7,139 nucleotides of DNA from Desulfobulbaceae bacterium UBA5123 (GTDB taxonomy: Bacteria > Desulfobacterota > Desulfobulbia > Desulfobulbales > UBA5123), in the NCBI GenBank assembly GCA_002415465.1, contig DHYT01000124.1, positions 20,069 to 27,207 on the forward strand, given 5' to 3'. The notes beneath the pieces are model-generated. The model saw only the letters and a list, made by a program, of their open reading frames with translations, was not told the DNA's origin and did no database searches. Within the stretch, counting starts at the first letter, position 1; each line of letters begins with the position of its first letter. Shown here piece by piece: positions 6,230 to 7,139 of this stretch. Made by a program: the position numbers and the translations under genes.

Positions 6230-6775
6230 TCAGGACTTGGGCCCGAGGAACATCGCCATCTGCCTTCCCTCCATGGTCGGGAATTGCAGGATCACGCCGA
6301 TATCGGCTACCGCCGCGCCAACCTTGTTCAAAACCTCGCGGCCGAGGGTATCGGCATATATAATCTCACGGCCGCGGAAACGGAGGGTAACCTTGACCTT
6401 GTTTTTCTGTTCAAGAAACTTACGGATATTCTTAACCTTGAAGTTCAGGTCGTGGGTCTCGGTCTTGGGGCGGAGCTTGATCTCCTTTACCTCCACGACG
6501 GTCTGTTTCTTCTTGGCCTCTTGCTGTTTCTTGCTCAATTCATAGCGATATTTGCCGTAATCCATGATCCGGCATACCGGCGGCTCGGCGGTGGGGGAAA
6601 CCTCCACCAGATCAAGCCCGGCTTCCTCGGCTTTGGCCAACGCAACGGCCACCGGCAGAATGCCAAGCTGTTCGCCTTCTTCGTCAATGACCCTGACCTG
6701 CTCGGCCCGGATCATCTCATTGATGTTGGTCCGCGCTTCGCGCCCGCCCTTCTCGCTCTTTTTCTTGCCTTTAAT
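6230..6775 (-). CDS. infC: Translation initiation factor IF-3 with AUU start
   Basis: IF3 has 181 aa here. It keeps 30S subunits free and proofreads the start codon. The N-domain (~15-80) includes VRVIDEEGEQLGILP and the signature EVSPTAEPPVCRIMDYGKYRYE. A lysine-rich linker helix follows (~81-91), then the C-domain (~92-181) with VKEIKLRPKTETHDLNFKVKNIRKFL, VTLRFRGRE and PTMEGRQM. No ATG, GTG or TTG lies at the expected start. ATT 6775-6773 does, with Shine-Dalgarno GGGGAGGT ending 6 nt before it, and the protein then begins MKGKKK, like E. coli IF3 (MKGGKR). A TTG farther upstream (6868) would add 31 unrelated residues and overlap thrS. The gap from the thrS stop is 34 nt. Confidence 0.97.
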   Translation of the reverse strand: MKGKKKSEKGGREARTNINEMIRAEQVRVIDEEGEQLGILPVAVALAKAEEAGLDLVEVSPTAEPPVCRIMDYGKYRYELSKKQQEAKKKQTVVEVKEIKLRPKTETHDLNFKVKNIRKFLEQKNKVKVTLRFRGREIIYADTLGREVLNKVGAAVADIGVILQFPTMEGRQMAMFLGPKS

Positions 6776-6789
6776 ACCACTACCTCCCC
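6773..6789 (-). promoter_or_regulatory. infC ribosome-binding site with AUU initiation codon
   Basis: On the minus strand GGGGAGGT (6789-6782) is followed after 6 nt by ATT (6775-6773). In E. coli the AUU start lets IF3 repress its own translation, because free IF3 rejects non-canonical start codons. The same codon choice with a strong Shine-Dalgarno here implies the same feedback loop. Confidence 0.9.
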
Positions 6790-6809
6790 AATAACGAGTG
6801 ACGTGTCTC

Positions 6810-7139
6810 TCAAGCCTGGATCGAGGCCGGCCCCATGGACGCGACGCTCTCTTCCTTGACTCTTGCAATCAGATCGGAGATGGACATCGGATCGAGATTC
6901 TTCCCGTCCCGCAACCGCACCGTGACCTGGCCGTTCTCCATCTCCTTGTCGCCGACAATCACCATGTACGGAATCTTAACCAGCTGCGCTTCCCTGATCT
7001 TGAGGTTGAGCTTTTCGTTGCGGATATCCTTTTCGACCCGAAGACCCGCCGCACGAAGGGTATGGAACACCTCCTCCACATAGTCTGCCTGGGCATCGGT
7101 GATATTCATGATCCGCACCTGCACCGGCGCCAGCCAGAG
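6810..7139 (-). CDS. thrS: Threonyl-tRNA synthetase, C-terminal end (5' end outside window)
   Basis: The frame is open from the right edge of the window to TGA 6812-6810, giving 109 visible residues. They form the class II anticodon-binding domain: LWLAPVQVRIMNITDAQADY starts it, followed by LRAAGLRVEKDIRNEKLNLKIREAQ, the strand YMVIVGDKEMENGQVTVRLRDG and the terminal helix SDLIARVKEES. This domain recognises the tRNA-Thr anticodon. The TGS, editing and catalytic domains lie outside the window. Codons before the internal ATG at 7109 continue the family sequence, so the gene extends past the window. The stop is 34 nt before the infC start, as in the E. coli operon. Confidence 0.97.
   Translation of the reverse strand, partial: LWLAPVQVRIMNITDAQADYVEEVFHTLRAAGLRVEKDIRNEKLNLKIREAQLVKIPYMVIVGDKEMENGQVTVRLRDGKNLDPMSISDLIARVKEESVASMGPASIQA

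Noticed and set aside
6776..6868. Upstream TTG start for infC
   Set aside because: It would overlap thrS by 59 nt and add an unrelated basic stretch. The ATT with a strong Shine-Dalgarno gives the family N-terminus.
1..7139. Mobile elements, CRISPR arrays, toxin-antitoxin or defence genes
   Set aside because: I found no transposase, integrase, repeat-spacer array or paired small genes. The tRNA-Pro 3' end shows no duplicated att-like segment within the window.

Overview
The window is a conserved bacterial information-processing locus. Eight protein genes and one tRNA gene lie head to tail on the minus strand, followed by a small accessory segment at the left end. Reading the minus strand from right to left, the order is thrS (3' end only), infC, rpmI, rplT, pheS, pheT, ihfA, a MerR-family regulator gene and tRNA-Pro(GGG). 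The thrS-infC-rpmI-rplT-pheST-ihfA part matches the well-known E. coli order. A merR-type gene directly after ihfA, together with the high GC content, suggests a Desulfobacterota (former Deltaproteobacteria) genome of the Geobacter/Desulfuromonas/Desulfobulbus sort. That placement is inference from gene order, not from a search.

Right part (about 4340-7139): the ThrRS C-terminal anticodon-binding domain, IF3 with a non-canonical AUU start, ribosomal proteins bL35 and bL20, and PheRS alpha. Spacers here are 31-108 nt. The infC-rpmI and rpmI-rplT spacers are about 105 nt each, and the second contains inverted repeats that may be translational control elements.

Middle part (1201-4340): PheRS beta (808 aa, full domain set), IHF alpha (its Shine-Dalgarno overlaps the pheT stop codon) and a small MerR-type regulator. 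An 85-nt spacer between pheS and pheT holds a 19-codon ORF whose stop overlaps the pheT start (ATGA).

Left part (1-1200): tRNA-Pro appears to be a nearly self-contained unit. It has a TTGACA / extended -10 promoter upstream and a textbook 13-bp hairpin plus T-tract terminator downstream. Beyond it is a minus-strand gene for a 105-aa, single-membrane-segment protein that resembles the C-terminal end of the flagellar MS-ring protein FliF without the rest of FliF. A plus-strand NarL/LuxR-type response regulator (5' end outside the window) converges on it.

I see no mobile element, CRISPR array, toxin-antitoxin pair or defence system. The locus is mostly ordinary. The orphan FliF-tail protein and the small ORF and RNA structures in the operon spacers are the points most worth checking.
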